A DNA stretch of 64,000 bases from an uncultured Anaerolineae bacterium (GTDB lineage Bacteria > Chloroflexota > Anaerolineae > J036 > Brachytrichaceae), in assembly GCA_938028725.1 (NCBI GenBank), contig CALIMH010000004.1, positions 226,993 to 290,992 of the forward strand, in the 5' to 3' direction. Position 1 is the first letter of the stretch; each line of letters begins with the position of its first letter. Below, one piece after another: positions 35,464-45,251 of this stretch. A program made the translations under genes and the position numbers. The notes below the pieces were generated by a model that saw only the letters and a list, made by a program, of their open reading frames with translations, was not told the DNA's origin and ran no database searches.

Positions 35464-35949
35464 ATGGAGCTCAACAAACTGGAACGATACTGGCTGACTG
35501 CTGTTGGCATGATGCTAGGTGCGTTTGTAGCTGCCACCATCGTGGCTTTGCTCTTCTTCGGCATCCGACTGCCTAGCCCTGTTGACCGGATTGACCCTCA
35601 GCGACTGGAAGAAACGGTTTTTGCCAACCCGGGCATCCGCCAACTGGCCGGCAATCGCTACGAGGCCTACGTGGTGGCTAAGTCCTGGGCGTTTGAGGCT
35701 GGGCCTGATCTCGGAACGCCTCCGGTATTGCGGTTTCCGCGTGGTGCCGAGGTCACCTTCTACGTAACCAGCAAGGATGTCATGCACGGTTTCCAGATTG
35801 AGGGACACACTGCCAACCTCGAGCTTGTGCCAGGCCAAATTGCCAAAACCACTGTCCGCTTCAACCGCTCGGGAGAGTACGCCATCATCTGCAACCACTA
35901 CTGTGGTGCAGGTCACAGCGTGATGTATGCCACTATCCGTGTCGAGTAA
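35464..35949 (+). CDS. cbaB: Cytochrome c oxidase subunit II (ba3 type, CuA site)
   Basis: This 161-residue protein has one N-terminal membrane helix and a periplasmic cupredoxin domain. The binuclear CuA ligands are visible: His in DVMHGFQIEG, and the cluster CNHYCGAGHSVM with two Cys, His and Met. It accepts electrons from a c-type cytochrome or copper protein. The gene starts 32 bases after subunit IIa. It has the short form typical of B-family oxidases. Confidence 0.95.
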   Translation: MELNKLERYWLTAVGMMLGAFVAATIVALLFFGIRLPSPVDRIDPQRLEETVFANPGIRQLAGNRYEAYVVAKSWAFEAGPDLGTPPVLRFPRGAEVTFYVTSKDVMHGFQIEGHTANLELVPGQIAKTTVRFNRSGEYAIICNHYCGAGHSVMYATIRVE

Positions 35950-35971
35950 AGCCCATTTTAAGTGAGGAGTT

Positions 35972-37678
35972 ATGGCGACGATTAGTCTTGCCCATCAATT
36001 GCCAACTAACCCGCGCTCGCTCACCATGGTGATGCGCGAGCGCTATCTGGTTGGGGCACACATCATCACGGCGCTGATAGCGCTGATGTTCGGCATCTTC
36101 ATGGGGCCTTTCCAAGCCTTTCACCGCTCACCCACTTTTGTCCGTTACTTCCCAAGCATCCCGATCTTCTCCTACTACTATCAGGCAGTCACGGCGCACG
36201 GCGTGATGAACGCCTTGTTCTTTACCACCTTCTTCATCATCGGCTTTACCTACTTCGTAGTTGAGCGCAGCCTGCAGCGCAAATTGCGCTTGGGCAGTTT
36301 AGCGTGGGTGGCGTATGTCTCGATGGCGGTGGGGTTGGTGATGATGCTGGCCACGCTGCTCACAGAACCGCAGCGCTCTGCGGTGCTATACACCTTTTAC
36401 CCACCGATGATCGCGCCGGCGCTTTTCTACTTCGGGCTGGTGCTATTGGCGCTAGGTTCTTGGATCGCGTCTGCAATCGTGTTCCTCACCTATCGCGATT
36501 GGCGGCGAGAGCATCCTGGCGAGCGCGTGCCGCTGGCAGTGTTCATCTTGATCGTGAACTTGATCGTGTGGGACGTGGCGACGATCGGCGTGGCAATTGA
36601 GCTCGTGTTCATGCTGATACCTGCCTCGCTGGGCATCTTGCAGACAGTTGAGCCGCAGCTTGGGCGCACGCTGTTTTGGTTTTTTGGTCACCCGTTGGTC
36701 TACTTCTGGCTGCTGCCCGCTTACGTGAGTTGGTACACCATGCTCCCTCGTCAAGCAGGAGGCAAACTGTTCAGTGAGCCGTTGGCGCGCGTCGCCTTCC
36801 TGATGTTTTTGCTGTTCTCCGTGCCAGTTGGTCTGCATCACCAGTTCAGCGATCCAGGCGTGAGTGCCTCGTCCAAGGGTGTTCACACCTTGCTGACGTT
36901 GATCGTGAGCGTGCCGAGCTTTATGACAGCGTTCAACGTGGGCGCTGCGCTGGAAAACGCCGGCCGCAACAATGGTGGCAAGGGGTTGCTCGGATGGGTC
37001 TGGAAGCAGCGCTGGGGTGATCCTATCGTGGCGTTGCAGCTCTTCGGCATGTTGACGTTTATCGCTGGTGGGTTTAGCGGGCTGATCAACGCCTCTTCCC
37101 AGCTCAATGCGACCATCCACAACACGTCTTGGGTTCCGGCGCACTTTCACCAGACGCTTGGAGGAGCTGTCACGCTCACTTATATCAGCATCGTGTACTG
37201 GATGCTGCCGGCCATTCGAGGGCGCCAATTGTTCAGCAAGAAGCTGGCGCTTTGGCAAGGCATCACCTGGTTTGTCGGGATGACGCTGTTCGGCCTCTCG
37301 ATGGGTGAGGCGGGCCTAGCCGGCGCGCCTCGCCGGGCGGTCACCTCGGCTGCACCTTACCTGAGCGAGCGAGCCCTGTTTTGGCTGGATGTGACGGCGA
37401 TTTCCGGCCTCATCCTGTTGATCAGCTCGATCCTGCTCTACGTGAACATTGTTGGCACGCTGTTCTTCTCGCGCAGGCCGGTCGAAGCGGGCGAAATCCC
37501 CATCACCACGCGCAGCGGCGACACCCGCTCGCCGTTGTGGTTCGAGCGTTGGGGCATTTGGTTGGGGGTGCTGGGGCTGCTGTTGCTGATGGCTTACGGG
37601 CCGGTGTTTGTCGAGATGCTCACTTACGAGTGGAACATCCTGCGCTACGTGCCGGTGATCAACACACCGATGCGCTAA
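35972..37678 (+). CDS. cbaA: Cytochrome c oxidase subunit I (ba3 type)
   Basis: This 568-residue membrane protein, with about 13 helices, reduces oxygen to water and pumps protons. Heme b ligands are His in AVTAHGVMNAL and the second His of VPAHFHQTLGG; the first His of that motif binds heme a3. CuB is held by GHPLVYFW, with the cross-linked Tyr, and GLHHQFSDPG. The absence of A-family D-channel motifs places it in the B family, which works well at low oxygen. GGAG lies before the ATG. It is followed by a SCO-like gene. Confidence 0.97.
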   Translation: MATISLAHQLPTNPRSLTMVMRERYLVGAHIITALIALMFGIFMGPFQAFHRSPTFVRYFPSIPIFSYYYQAVTAHGVMNALFFTTFFIIGFTYFVVERSLQRKLRLGSLAWVAYVSMAVGLVMMLATLLTEPQRSAVLYTFYPPMIAPALFYFGLVLLALGSWIASAIVFLTYRDWRREHPGERVPLAVFILIVNLIVWDVATIGVAIELVFMLIPASLGILQTVEPQLGRTLFWFFGHPLVYFWLLPAYVSWYTMLPRQAGGKLFSEPLARVAFLMFLLFSVPVGLHHQFSDPGVSASSKGVHTLLTLIVSVPSFMTAFNVGAALENAGRNNGGKGLLGWVWKQRWGDPIVALQLFGMLTFIAGGFSGLINASSQLNATIHNTSWVPAHFHQTLGGAVTLTYISIVYWMLPAIRGRQLFSKKLALWQGITWFVGMTLFGLSMGEAGLAGAPRRAVTSAAPYLSERALFWLDVTAISGLILLISSILLYVNIVGTLFFSRRPVEAGEIPITTRSGDTRSPLWFERWGIWLGVLGLLLLMAYGPVFVEMLTYEWNILRYVPVINTPMR

Positions 37679-37694
37679 GGTAACCGGTTCTGCG

Positions 37695-38591
37695 ATGGAC
37701 GTGCATCCCCAGCGCTCGCTCAAAGCTACCCCCTCAGCGGCCCTGCTATTGCTGATGGCCTCTGCGGTGCTAGCTGGCTTCGGCATAGTCATGCTGTTCT
37801 TCGGCGCGACATTCCTGCAGGATGCACGCTTACTTGCCGAAGTGCCGGAGGCGCTTTGGGCGCTGCTGTGCGGCTTGCCGCTGAGCGAGGCCATGGTGGC
37901 GCCAGTGCTGTTCGTGGCCGGCAGCGTGGCTGTGTTGCTTGCGCTGGGTGTGATCGTCACCCGTGGCTTCCGTTGGACGTTTGCTATGCTGCTGCTAGGA
38001 GGTGCGGCCTTCTCCGCTTTGGCCGGCTATGTGCTTGGCGAGAGCAACCGCACCTCCATCGGCGCTTCTCCAACTGTGATGTGGGTCGAGCCACCCCGCC
38101 CTATGCCGGACTTCACCCTCCTCAACCAGCATGGCTTTCCCATGCGTTTGAGCGACTTCCACGGCAAGGTGGTGGTCCTGTTCTTCGGCTACACCAACTG
38201 CCCAGATGTCTGCCCGCTCAGCATGAGTGATATGCGCCAACTGAAGATGGCACTCGGCCAGGACGCTTCACAAGTGGCCTTTGTGTTCATCAGTGTGGAC
38301 GGCGAGCGCGACACGCCAGAAGTCTTGCGGCGCTACGTGAAAGTCTTTGACCCTGATTTTTACGGTTTGACAGGTGATGAGCGCACCATTCGCCAGGTGG
38401 CGCTCGAGTATGGCGCCAAGTTCCGGCTGAACAAGGCTCAATCTGCCGATCCAAACCGCTATACAGTGGACCACACTGCCTACACTTATGTGTTGGATGC
38501 CGCAGGGCGCTGGCGCGCCATGTGGGGGCTTTCGACGCCGCCGGAGGATGCAGCGCAGGTGGTCCGGACTTTGCTCCGCGAGCGGCGCTAG
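37695..38591 (+). CDS. SCO1/SenC-family copper chaperone with membrane N-terminus
   Basis: This 298-residue protein ends in a thioredoxin-like SCO domain (residues 135-298). The copper site is CPDVC and the later His in VDHTAYTYVLD. It delivers copper to, or reduces, the CuA site of the oxidase. The first 125 residues hold three hydrophobic segments (18-40, 70-90, 95-115), longer than the usual single anchor. It follows subunit I by 16 bases and belongs to the same operon. Confidence 0.9.
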   Translation: MDVHPQRSLKATPSAALLLLMASAVLAGFGIVMLFFGATFLQDARLLAEVPEALWALLCGLPLSEAMVAPVLFVAGSVAVLLALGVIVTRGFRWTFAMLLLGGAAFSALAGYVLGESNRTSIGASPTVMWVEPPRPMPDFTLLNQHGFPMRLSDFHGKVVVLFFGYTNCPDVCPLSMSDMRQLKMALGQDASQVAFVFISVDGERDTPEVLRRYVKVFDPDFYGLTGDERTIRQVALEYGAKFRLNKAQSADPNRYTVDHTAYTYVLDAAGRWRAMWGLSTPPEDAAQVVRTLLRERR

Positions 38592-38736
38592 CGCCTGATA
38601 CGCGCGCTGCCCCGCTTGCGGCGCGATCGCATGGTTGGGCATGGTGAGGACTCCGGGCAGCACGTGCTCACCAGCAGCCAGCTCCGCCATCGCAGGGAAG
38701 CAGTACACTCATCGCTGCCTCAGTATGTGCTGATGC

Positions 38737-38742
38737 GATAAT
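38737..38742 (+). promoter_or_regulatory. -10 box before the glycosyltransferase-like gene
   Basis: GATAAT lies 13 bases before the ATG at 38756, with no Shine-Dalgarno sequence in between. Confidence 0.35.
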
Positions 38743-38755
38743 TGCCCGCCGGTGC

Positions 38756-40993
38756 ATGCGTGCCGATCGTCCAACCCGTTCCCAATGGTTCATTGCGTTG
38801 CTGCACCTGTTGCTGGCGCTGAGCTATGGCGTGTTCAATCCCCCCTGGGAGGCACATGACGAAACCGGCCACTATGCCTACGTGGATCATGTAGCTAGGC
38901 ACGGCAGCCTACCCGATGTCTACAGTGCTCAAAAGGCGCTTTTCGACCAGTCTCATCAACCACCGCTTTACTATCTGCTGACAGCTGGCTTGACGTCCTG
39001 GCTCGATCGGGATAAATCGCCCTCTCCCCAGCTTAATCACTTCGCATTAGACGGCACCAATCGGCGCGGCGTGCGCATTGTGTTGCGCCAGCCTGGCGAG
39101 TCTTTCCCCTGGCAGGGCGCACTGCTTGGACTGCACCTGGCGCGTGTTGTCTCTGCGTTGCTCACCACGGGCGCAGTCGTGCTGATCGCATACACGCTCA
39201 ACTGCGCTTTTGGGCGAGGGTCGGTTGCTGCGCTGCTGGGGAGCGGTGTGGCGGCTTTCAACCCTCAATTTCTCTTCATGGGGGCGATGGTGAACAACGA
39301 TGCGCTGGTGAGCTTCGCCGGCGCGCTGGTGGCCTGGCGCTCAATGCGCGTGTTACGCGCTGAGCGCCATCGGGAGCGCCAAGCGGCAGCGCTCGGACTG
39401 GCGGCGGGGCTGGGGTTGCTCGCAAAAAACAGCGCCGTTGCGCTGGCGGTCTTCGGCGTGTTGTCGCTCTTGCTGATCGGGCGCTGGCAACGTTGGGGGC
39501 TAGGCGCGCTAGTGCGACGGCTGGCGGTGATGATAGGTGCTGGAGCGCTTGTCGCCGGCCCGCTGTATGCATACAACTGGCTGCGCTACGGCCGGTTGAT
39601 TCTCGACCGCGACCCAGGTAACCCACTGTTGCAGACCCCAACCAGCGTGATTGCGGAAGGCGTGTGGGTCTCCCTGCGCGACGCTTGGTTGCCGCAGGTG
39701 TTCCTCAACACGTTCCGCACGTTTTGGGGCAAGTTCGGCTGGGGCAACGTGGGGATGCCTGAGCCGGCATATCTCGCCTACGGCCTGCTCACGCTGATCG
39801 GTCTGCTTGGCTTGGTGCTCAGCCTGCGTCGCTTGGATAGTGGATTCCGCCGCGCTGTGCTGCTGCTGGCGCTGCTGGGGGCGGCGATGGTGGCGCTGCC
39901 ACTGTATCGCGCGCTCTACTTTCAGTCGCCGGCGCTCATGCCGGGGCGCTATCTCATGCCGGCCTTGGCGAGTTACGCTGGCTTGCTCGGGCTGGGGTGG
40001 TCGGCGTGGCTGACTCAGCGCCGCAGTGTAGTAGCCGTGCTCGCGCTCATGATGACTTGGGCCAGTGTGGTGATGCCAGTGTTTGTGTGGCCGCGCTATG
40101 CGCCAACTTATGTGGCGTGGCCTGCTGATGCGCCGGCGCTGCTCACCTTTGAGGATCGCGTGCAGGTGATGCAAGCCGAGTTGCAGGATGCGCTGCTGCC
40201 TGACCGGGAGGGCATGCGCCCCTATGCCCGCGTCCGAGTGGTGTGGCGCGCCCTGCGACCTGCGCCATTGCGCGTGGCTTTTGCGGTGAGCGTGCTTGGG
40301 CGTGAGCGAGAGGTGCTGGGCAGTCTCCAGGCGTATCCCAATCTTGGCAATTACCCTGCTGATAACTGGCAGCCCGGCCAGGCGTTTGAAGATCACTACG
40401 ATATCCTGCTGGAAAAGCCCTGCATGACACTCCCCACATTAGCGCGCCTGCACATCGCCGTCTTCGAATTTGATTGGGACGACCAGCAGCGCGTCGTGCG
40501 TCTCACCCGCGAGTGGAGCGCTACTGACAGCGCAGGGCGCACCGTGCAGCCAGTTGTGGGGCGTTTCCGTATCGGTCGGCTGCCCACGATGGGCGTGCAT
40601 TGGCAGCCGCCGTTGGCAGACTTCGATGGCATATGGCTGCGCGAGGTGCATTACCCGGAGTCTGCCCGCGCGGGCCAGCCGATCACGGTTTCGCTGACCT
40701 ACGAGATGATCCGTCCCAATGGGAAGGACGGGACTGCTTTTGTCCATGCTCTAGACGCACACGGGAGGCTCGTTGCTCAGGATGATCACCCACCAAACCG
40801 TGGCGAATATCCGACCGACTTTTGGCAAAGCGGTGAATGTGCACGAGAGACGTTCTCGCTCCCCTTGCCTGCGGATGTGCGCGGGCCAGTGCAACTAGTC
40901 ACTGGCTTTTATGATGCGCAAGGTTCGCGCTTTCTCACCAACGCGCCAAATAATGCCTATTTGCTGGGTGTAGTGAAGGTGGACGCGCCGTAG
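38756..40993 (+). CDS. Large membrane protein of the GT39/DUF2142-like glycosyltransferase type
   Basis: This 745-residue protein has about 10-12 membrane segments in its first 430 residues and a soluble C-terminal part of about 310. The first loop has an acidic motif (NPPWEAHDETGHYAYVDHV) followed by HQPPLYYLL, typical of GT-C enzymes that use lipid-linked sugars. The C-terminal part is predicted beta-rich and repeats a beta-sandwich-like pattern, with DNWQPGQAFEDHYDI and DFWQSGECARETFSL as matching segments. It probably transfers a sugar on the outer face of the membrane. Donor and acceptor are unknown. It stands alone and ends in a strong terminator. Confidence 0.75.
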   Translation: MRADRPTRSQWFIALLHLLLALSYGVFNPPWEAHDETGHYAYVDHVARHGSLPDVYSAQKALFDQSHQPPLYYLLTAGLTSWLDRDKSPSPQLNHFALDGTNRRGVRIVLRQPGESFPWQGALLGLHLARVVSALLTTGAVVLIAYTLNCAFGRGSVAALLGSGVAAFNPQFLFMGAMVNNDALVSFAGALVAWRSMRVLRAERHRERQAAALGLAAGLGLLAKNSAVALAVFGVLSLLLIGRWQRWGLGALVRRLAVMIGAGALVAGPLYAYNWLRYGRLILDRDPGNPLLQTPTSVIAEGVWVSLRDAWLPQVFLNTFRTFWGKFGWGNVGMPEPAYLAYGLLTLIGLLGLVLSLRRLDSGFRRAVLLLALLGAAMVALPLYRALYFQSPALMPGRYLMPALASYAGLLGLGWSAWLTQRRSVVAVLALMMTWASVVMPVFVWPRYAPTYVAWPADAPALLTFEDRVQVMQAELQDALLPDREGMRPYARVRVVWRALRPAPLRVAFAVSVLGREREVLGSLQAYPNLGNYPADNWQPGQAFEDHYDILLEKPCMTLPTLARLHIAVFEFDWDDQQRVVRLTREWSATDSAGRTVQPVVGRFRIGRLPTMGVHWQPPLADFDGIWLREVHYPESARAGQPITVSLTYEMIRPNGKDGTAFVHALDAHGRLVAQDDHPPNRGEYPTDFWQSGECARETFSLPLPADVRGPVQLVTGFYDAQGSRFLTNAPNNAYLLGVVKVDAP

Positions 40994-41000
40994 CCTAACA

Positions 41001-41032
41001 CAAGCGGCTCGACGCAATCGTCGAGCCGCTTG
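41001..41032. terminator. Bidirectional terminator between the GT-C gene and gap
   Basis: A perfect 14-bp stem (CAAGCGGCTCGACG and its complement) with the 4-base loop CAAT sits between two convergent genes. It lies 7 bases after one stop and 15 bases before the other. Confidence 0.8.
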
Positions 41033-41047
41033 TAGGTCGGGCATCAC

Positions 41048-42196
<1,149 letters not shown>

Positions 42197-42218
42197 TCAG
42201 TGACAGTTGGTTGGCGCC

Positions 42219-43571
42219 TTAGCCCCGATCGTTGGAGTTGGCGCGCTCGGCGAGTTGCATGATGGCGAGTGCCAGGCGCTCATGATCGTGCCGCCATGGC
42301 TCGTCAGCACTGGCGATGTCCATGTGCACTACGCGCACGGAGCTGCCTATCACGCGATCTTCTGGCGTAACGAGTGTTACGCCTTCTGGCAGGGAGGGTG
42401 GGGAAAAGGAGGGCCGATGGGCGAGCACTATGTCAATCACGTTCGCGCCAACATGGCGCTCGATTGCGCGCACGTGGTCGCTCATGGTGAAGTGGTCGGT
42501 CTCACCGCGCTCGGTCGCCACGTTGCAAACATATATGCGCAGCGCGGTCGTCTGCTTCAGCGCCTCTGTGATGCCGGGGACCAGCAGGTTGGGCATGAGG
42601 CTGGTGAACAAGCTGCCGGGGCCAATCACCACTACATCTGCTTCTAAAATTGCCTTGATCGCTTCTGGGTAGGCTGGTGGCTGGTCTGGCTCTAGCCATA
42701 CGCGCTCAATGGGATGCCCTACCTTGCCGATGGAGGATTCGCCGCGAGCTTGGCTAGGGGGGCGGCTGTTGGCTATTGCGGTCAGTTCCGCGTCAGCTTG
42801 GTATTCGGCGCAAAGCACCACGTTGCTCAAAGTGCTCGGGACAATGCGCCCTTGGCTTGCCACAACCCGGCTGGACTCTAAGATGGCGCGCTCGAAGCTG
42901 CCGGTCAGGTCGGCCATCGCTGCGATGAACAGATTGCCGAATGAGTGGCCGCTAAGACCGCTGCCGGTGCTGAAGCGATATTGCATCAGTTGGGTCACCA
43001 GCGACTCATCGTCGGCCAACGCTGCAATGCACATGCGGAAGTCGCCCGGTGGTAACACCCCCAGCTCGCGACGCAAGCGTCCCGAGCTGCCACCGTCGTC
43101 TGCCACGGTCACTACAGCAGTGATGTTGGCAGTGTAATGCTTCAGGCCGCGCAGCAGCGTGGCTAACCCATGTCCGCCGCCGATGGCGACGATGCGTGGC
43201 CCTTGCGAGATAATCCGCTGCTGCACCAGCTTGCGCACCAGCGGCTGTGTGTCGTTGCCGCGCGCGGTTTGCATCAACGTCCGATTCAGCCGATACCAGC
43301 CGTAGAGGAACGCCACGGCGCCCATGCTGCCCACCAACATCGCACGCATCGGCCGTGAGAGAAACTGCAAGGTGAGATAGTAGAAAATCTCCGGCAGTGG
43401 CGCCTCGCGGTAAATTTCCACCAGCACAAATCCCACTCCTAGCCCGATGAGCACGATGCCAAACAGCATCAGCAGAAACCACCGCTTCACTTGCAAGCCA
43501 GGGATCAGCCACAGGTATGGTCGCTCGCGGTGCAAAAGAGGGCGCACGATGCGTGTCACGCTGCTTTTCAT
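42219..43571 (-). CDS. yvcK: YvcK/CofD-like gluconeogenesis factor with N-terminal membrane helices
   Basis: This 450-residue protein has two N-terminal membrane segments (residues 30-52 and 78-95). The rest is a CofD/YvcK domain: VAIGGGHGLATLLRGLKHY, VTVADDGGSSGRLRRELG, SGHSFGNLFIAAM and VVIGPGSLFTSLMPNLLVPG. YvcK proteins are needed for growth on gluconeogenic carbon sources and for cell shape, and bind UDP-sugars. Many lack the membrane helices. It is divergent from the chaperonin-like gene by 45 bases and upstream of gap. Confidence 0.9.
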   Translation of the reverse strand: MKSSVTRIVRPLLHRERPYLWLIPGLQVKRWFLLMLFGIVLIGLGVGFVLVEIYREAPLPEIFYYLTLQFLSRPMRAMLVGSMGAVAFLYGWYRLNRTLMQTARGNDTQPLVRKLVQQRIISQGPRIVAIGGGHGLATLLRGLKHYTANITAVVTVADDGGSSGRLRRELGVLPPGDFRMCIAALADDESLVTQLMQYRFSTGSGLSGHSFGNLFIAAMADLTGSFERAILESSRVVASQGRIVPSTLSNVVLCAEYQADAELTAIANSRPPSQARGESSIGKVGHPIERVWLEPDQPPAYPEAIKAILEADVVVIGPGSLFTSLMPNLLVPGITEALKQTTALRIYVCNVATERGETDHFTMSDHVRAIERHVGANVIDIVLAHRPSFSPPSLPEGVTLVTPEDRVIGSSVRVVHMDIASADEPWRHDHERLALAIMQLAERANSNDRG

Positions 43572-43600
43572 AAGCAGTGGAAATTGATTCTACGCCAGGG

Positions 43601-43606
43601 TATTAT
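43601..43606 (+). promoter_or_regulatory. -10 box of the chaperonin-like gene
   Basis: TATTAT, 10 bases before the ATG at 43617, with no ribosome site in between. Another in-frame ATG at 43605 overlaps the box. Confidence 0.4.
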
Positions 43607-43616
43607 GCACGGCCAC

Positions 43617-45251
43617 ATGGCGTCTCGCAGCGCTGCGGCAACGCGCCCCTCTGTCGTGTTCCGGCCACGGTTGGCCGAGGGGGTTCGCTGGATCGTGGAT
43701 GCTGTTCGTCCAACCCTCGGCCCGCTTCCGCGCGTGGTGGGTATCGAGCAGACGCCGCGCACTCGCACCCCTGAGCTGTTGGATGATGCTGCTGCGATCG
43801 CGCGCCGCGTGATCGAGGTGGACGGCCCGGCCCGCGATGTGGGCGCGATGATGGCCCGTCATGCGCTCTGGCGTATGCACGAGCTTTGTGGCGATTTTGC
43901 CGCCACCACAGCCGTCTTGATCGCGGCTTTGGTTGAGTCGGCTAAGGCAGCCATCGCGGCCGGCGCCCATCCAGCTTCGCTGCGCCGCGGCATGGAGCAA
44001 GCTGCACAAGCAGCTGCGGATGCCCTGCTCGCCTGCGCCCAGCCGATCCCACGCGGTCGCTCGCGTCGTGAAGCGCTGCGGCGGGTTGTTCGCACGCTTT
44101 GTGCAGATCAATCGCTTGGCGACGCGATCGCCGAACTACTCACAGTGCTCGGTGAAGATGCCTACATCCAGGTGGTGCATCACAACCGCGACGCGGTGGA
44201 CTACGAAATCCTAGAGGGCGCAATGTGGGATTCTCCCTGGCTAGACAGCGCCTTCGCCACCGACCCCCTGCGCTCCGTGGCGCGGCTGGAGAACGCCGCC
44301 GTCGTAGTGATGCATGACGCGCTTGATGAGCCGAACATGGCGGTGTTGCTCTTGCAGAAGTTGAGCGCGATGGGCTACTCCAGCGCAGCGCTGATTGCCA
44401 GCGACATGGTGGACAGCGTGAAGAGTGTCCTGTTGCAGGCAAAGGTGCGAGGCTTGTTTATACCTCTGCCGATTCGCACCCCTGGTGGCGCGTTGCAGCG
44501 CCACGCCGCGCTGCACGATATCGCTGCGCTCACCGGCGCGCGTGTGCTGTTCGGCGAGCGCATGTTCTTCGTGCCCGACCTGCGGCCCGAAGACATCGGT
44601 GAGGCACGCCGCCTGTGGGCCCATCAAAAGCACTTCGGCATCATCGCCGGCCGTCGAGACCCTGTGCGCTTGAAGGTGATCGTCGAGGGCTTGCAACGTC
44701 GCTTAGAAACCGTGGAGGACCTGCGCGAGATTGACGAGCTTCGCCAGCGCATCGGCCAGTTGCGGGGCAGCATGGGCATGTTGCGCGTGGGAGCGCCCAC
44801 CATGCGGGCCCAGGACTCACGTCACGACTACGCTGCTCGACTCACCCGCGCGCTCCAACTCACCCTGCGCCGAGGCCTTGTGGCTGGTGGCGGCGCAGCA
44901 CTGCTGCAAGCCGCGCGCGCCATCACGTCCGCCGAGGGAGAGGTGGGCTGGGGCAGGCGCTGTGTGGCTCGAGCGCTCGAGTCGCCGATGCGCGTGCTCT
45001 GCGAGAACGCCGGCTTGGACGCATCGGCACAGTTGGCGCAGGTGCGAGAGGCCGCAAGGCTGCGCCCTGACGTGGCCTGGGGCGTGGACGTGCGCAGTGG
45101 TGCAGTGGTGGACATGCGCCAGGCAGGCATCTTGGACCCTGCCGGCGCGCTAGTCCAAGCTCTGCGCACTGCTGTGGGTTTGGCGGCCACTATGATCACC
45201 ACGGACGCAGTGGTGCATCATCGGAAGCCGCCAATCGCCACCGCGCCTTGA
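43617..45251 (+). CDS. Divergent GroEL-like (Cpn60) paralogue, probably not an ATPase
   Basis: This 544-residue protein has the GroEL layout. It shows RPTLGPLPR where GroEL has TLGPKGR, GDFAATTAVLIA where GroEL has GDGTTTATVLA, and GLVAGGGAALL at 421-430 as in GroEL. The invariant catalytic Asp of the ATP site (GroEL Asp398) aligns with Arg 408. The GDGTTT loop is broken at Gly-Thr-Thr, although the Asp is kept. TITKDG is replaced. It may form or cap rings without hydrolysis or bind clients alone. ATG at 43617 follows TATTAT by 10 bases. Its 3' end overlaps the opposing esterase gene by 34 bases. Confidence 0.75.
   Translation: MASRSAAATRPSVVFRPRLAEGVRWIVDAVRPTLGPLPRVVGIEQTPRTRTPELLDDAAAIARRVIEVDGPARDVGAMMARHALWRMHELCGDFAATTAVLIAALVESAKAAIAAGAHPASLRRGMEQAAQAAADALLACAQPIPRGRSRREALRRVVRTLCADQSLGDAIAELLTVLGEDAYIQVVHHNRDAVDYEILEGAMWDSPWLDSAFATDPLRSVARLENAAVVVMHDALDEPNMAVLLLQKLSAMGYSSAALIASDMVDSVKSVLLQAKVRGLFIPLPIRTPGGALQRHAALHDIAALTGARVLFGERMFFVPDLRPEDIGEARRLWAHQKHFGIIAGRRDPVRLKVIVEGLQRRLETVEDLREIDELRQRIGQLRGSMGMLRVGAPTMRAQDSRHDYAARLTRALQLTLRRGLVAGGGAALLQAARAITSAEGEVGWGRRCVARALESPMRVLCENAGLDASAQLAQVREAARLRPDVAWGVDVRSGAVVDMRQAGILDPAGALVQALRTAVGLAATMITTDAVVHHRKPPIATAP

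Noticed and set aside
39509..40396. Minus-strand open frame of 295 codons inside the GT-C gene
   Set aside because: It has no recognisable motif and lies opposite a well-supported membrane protein.
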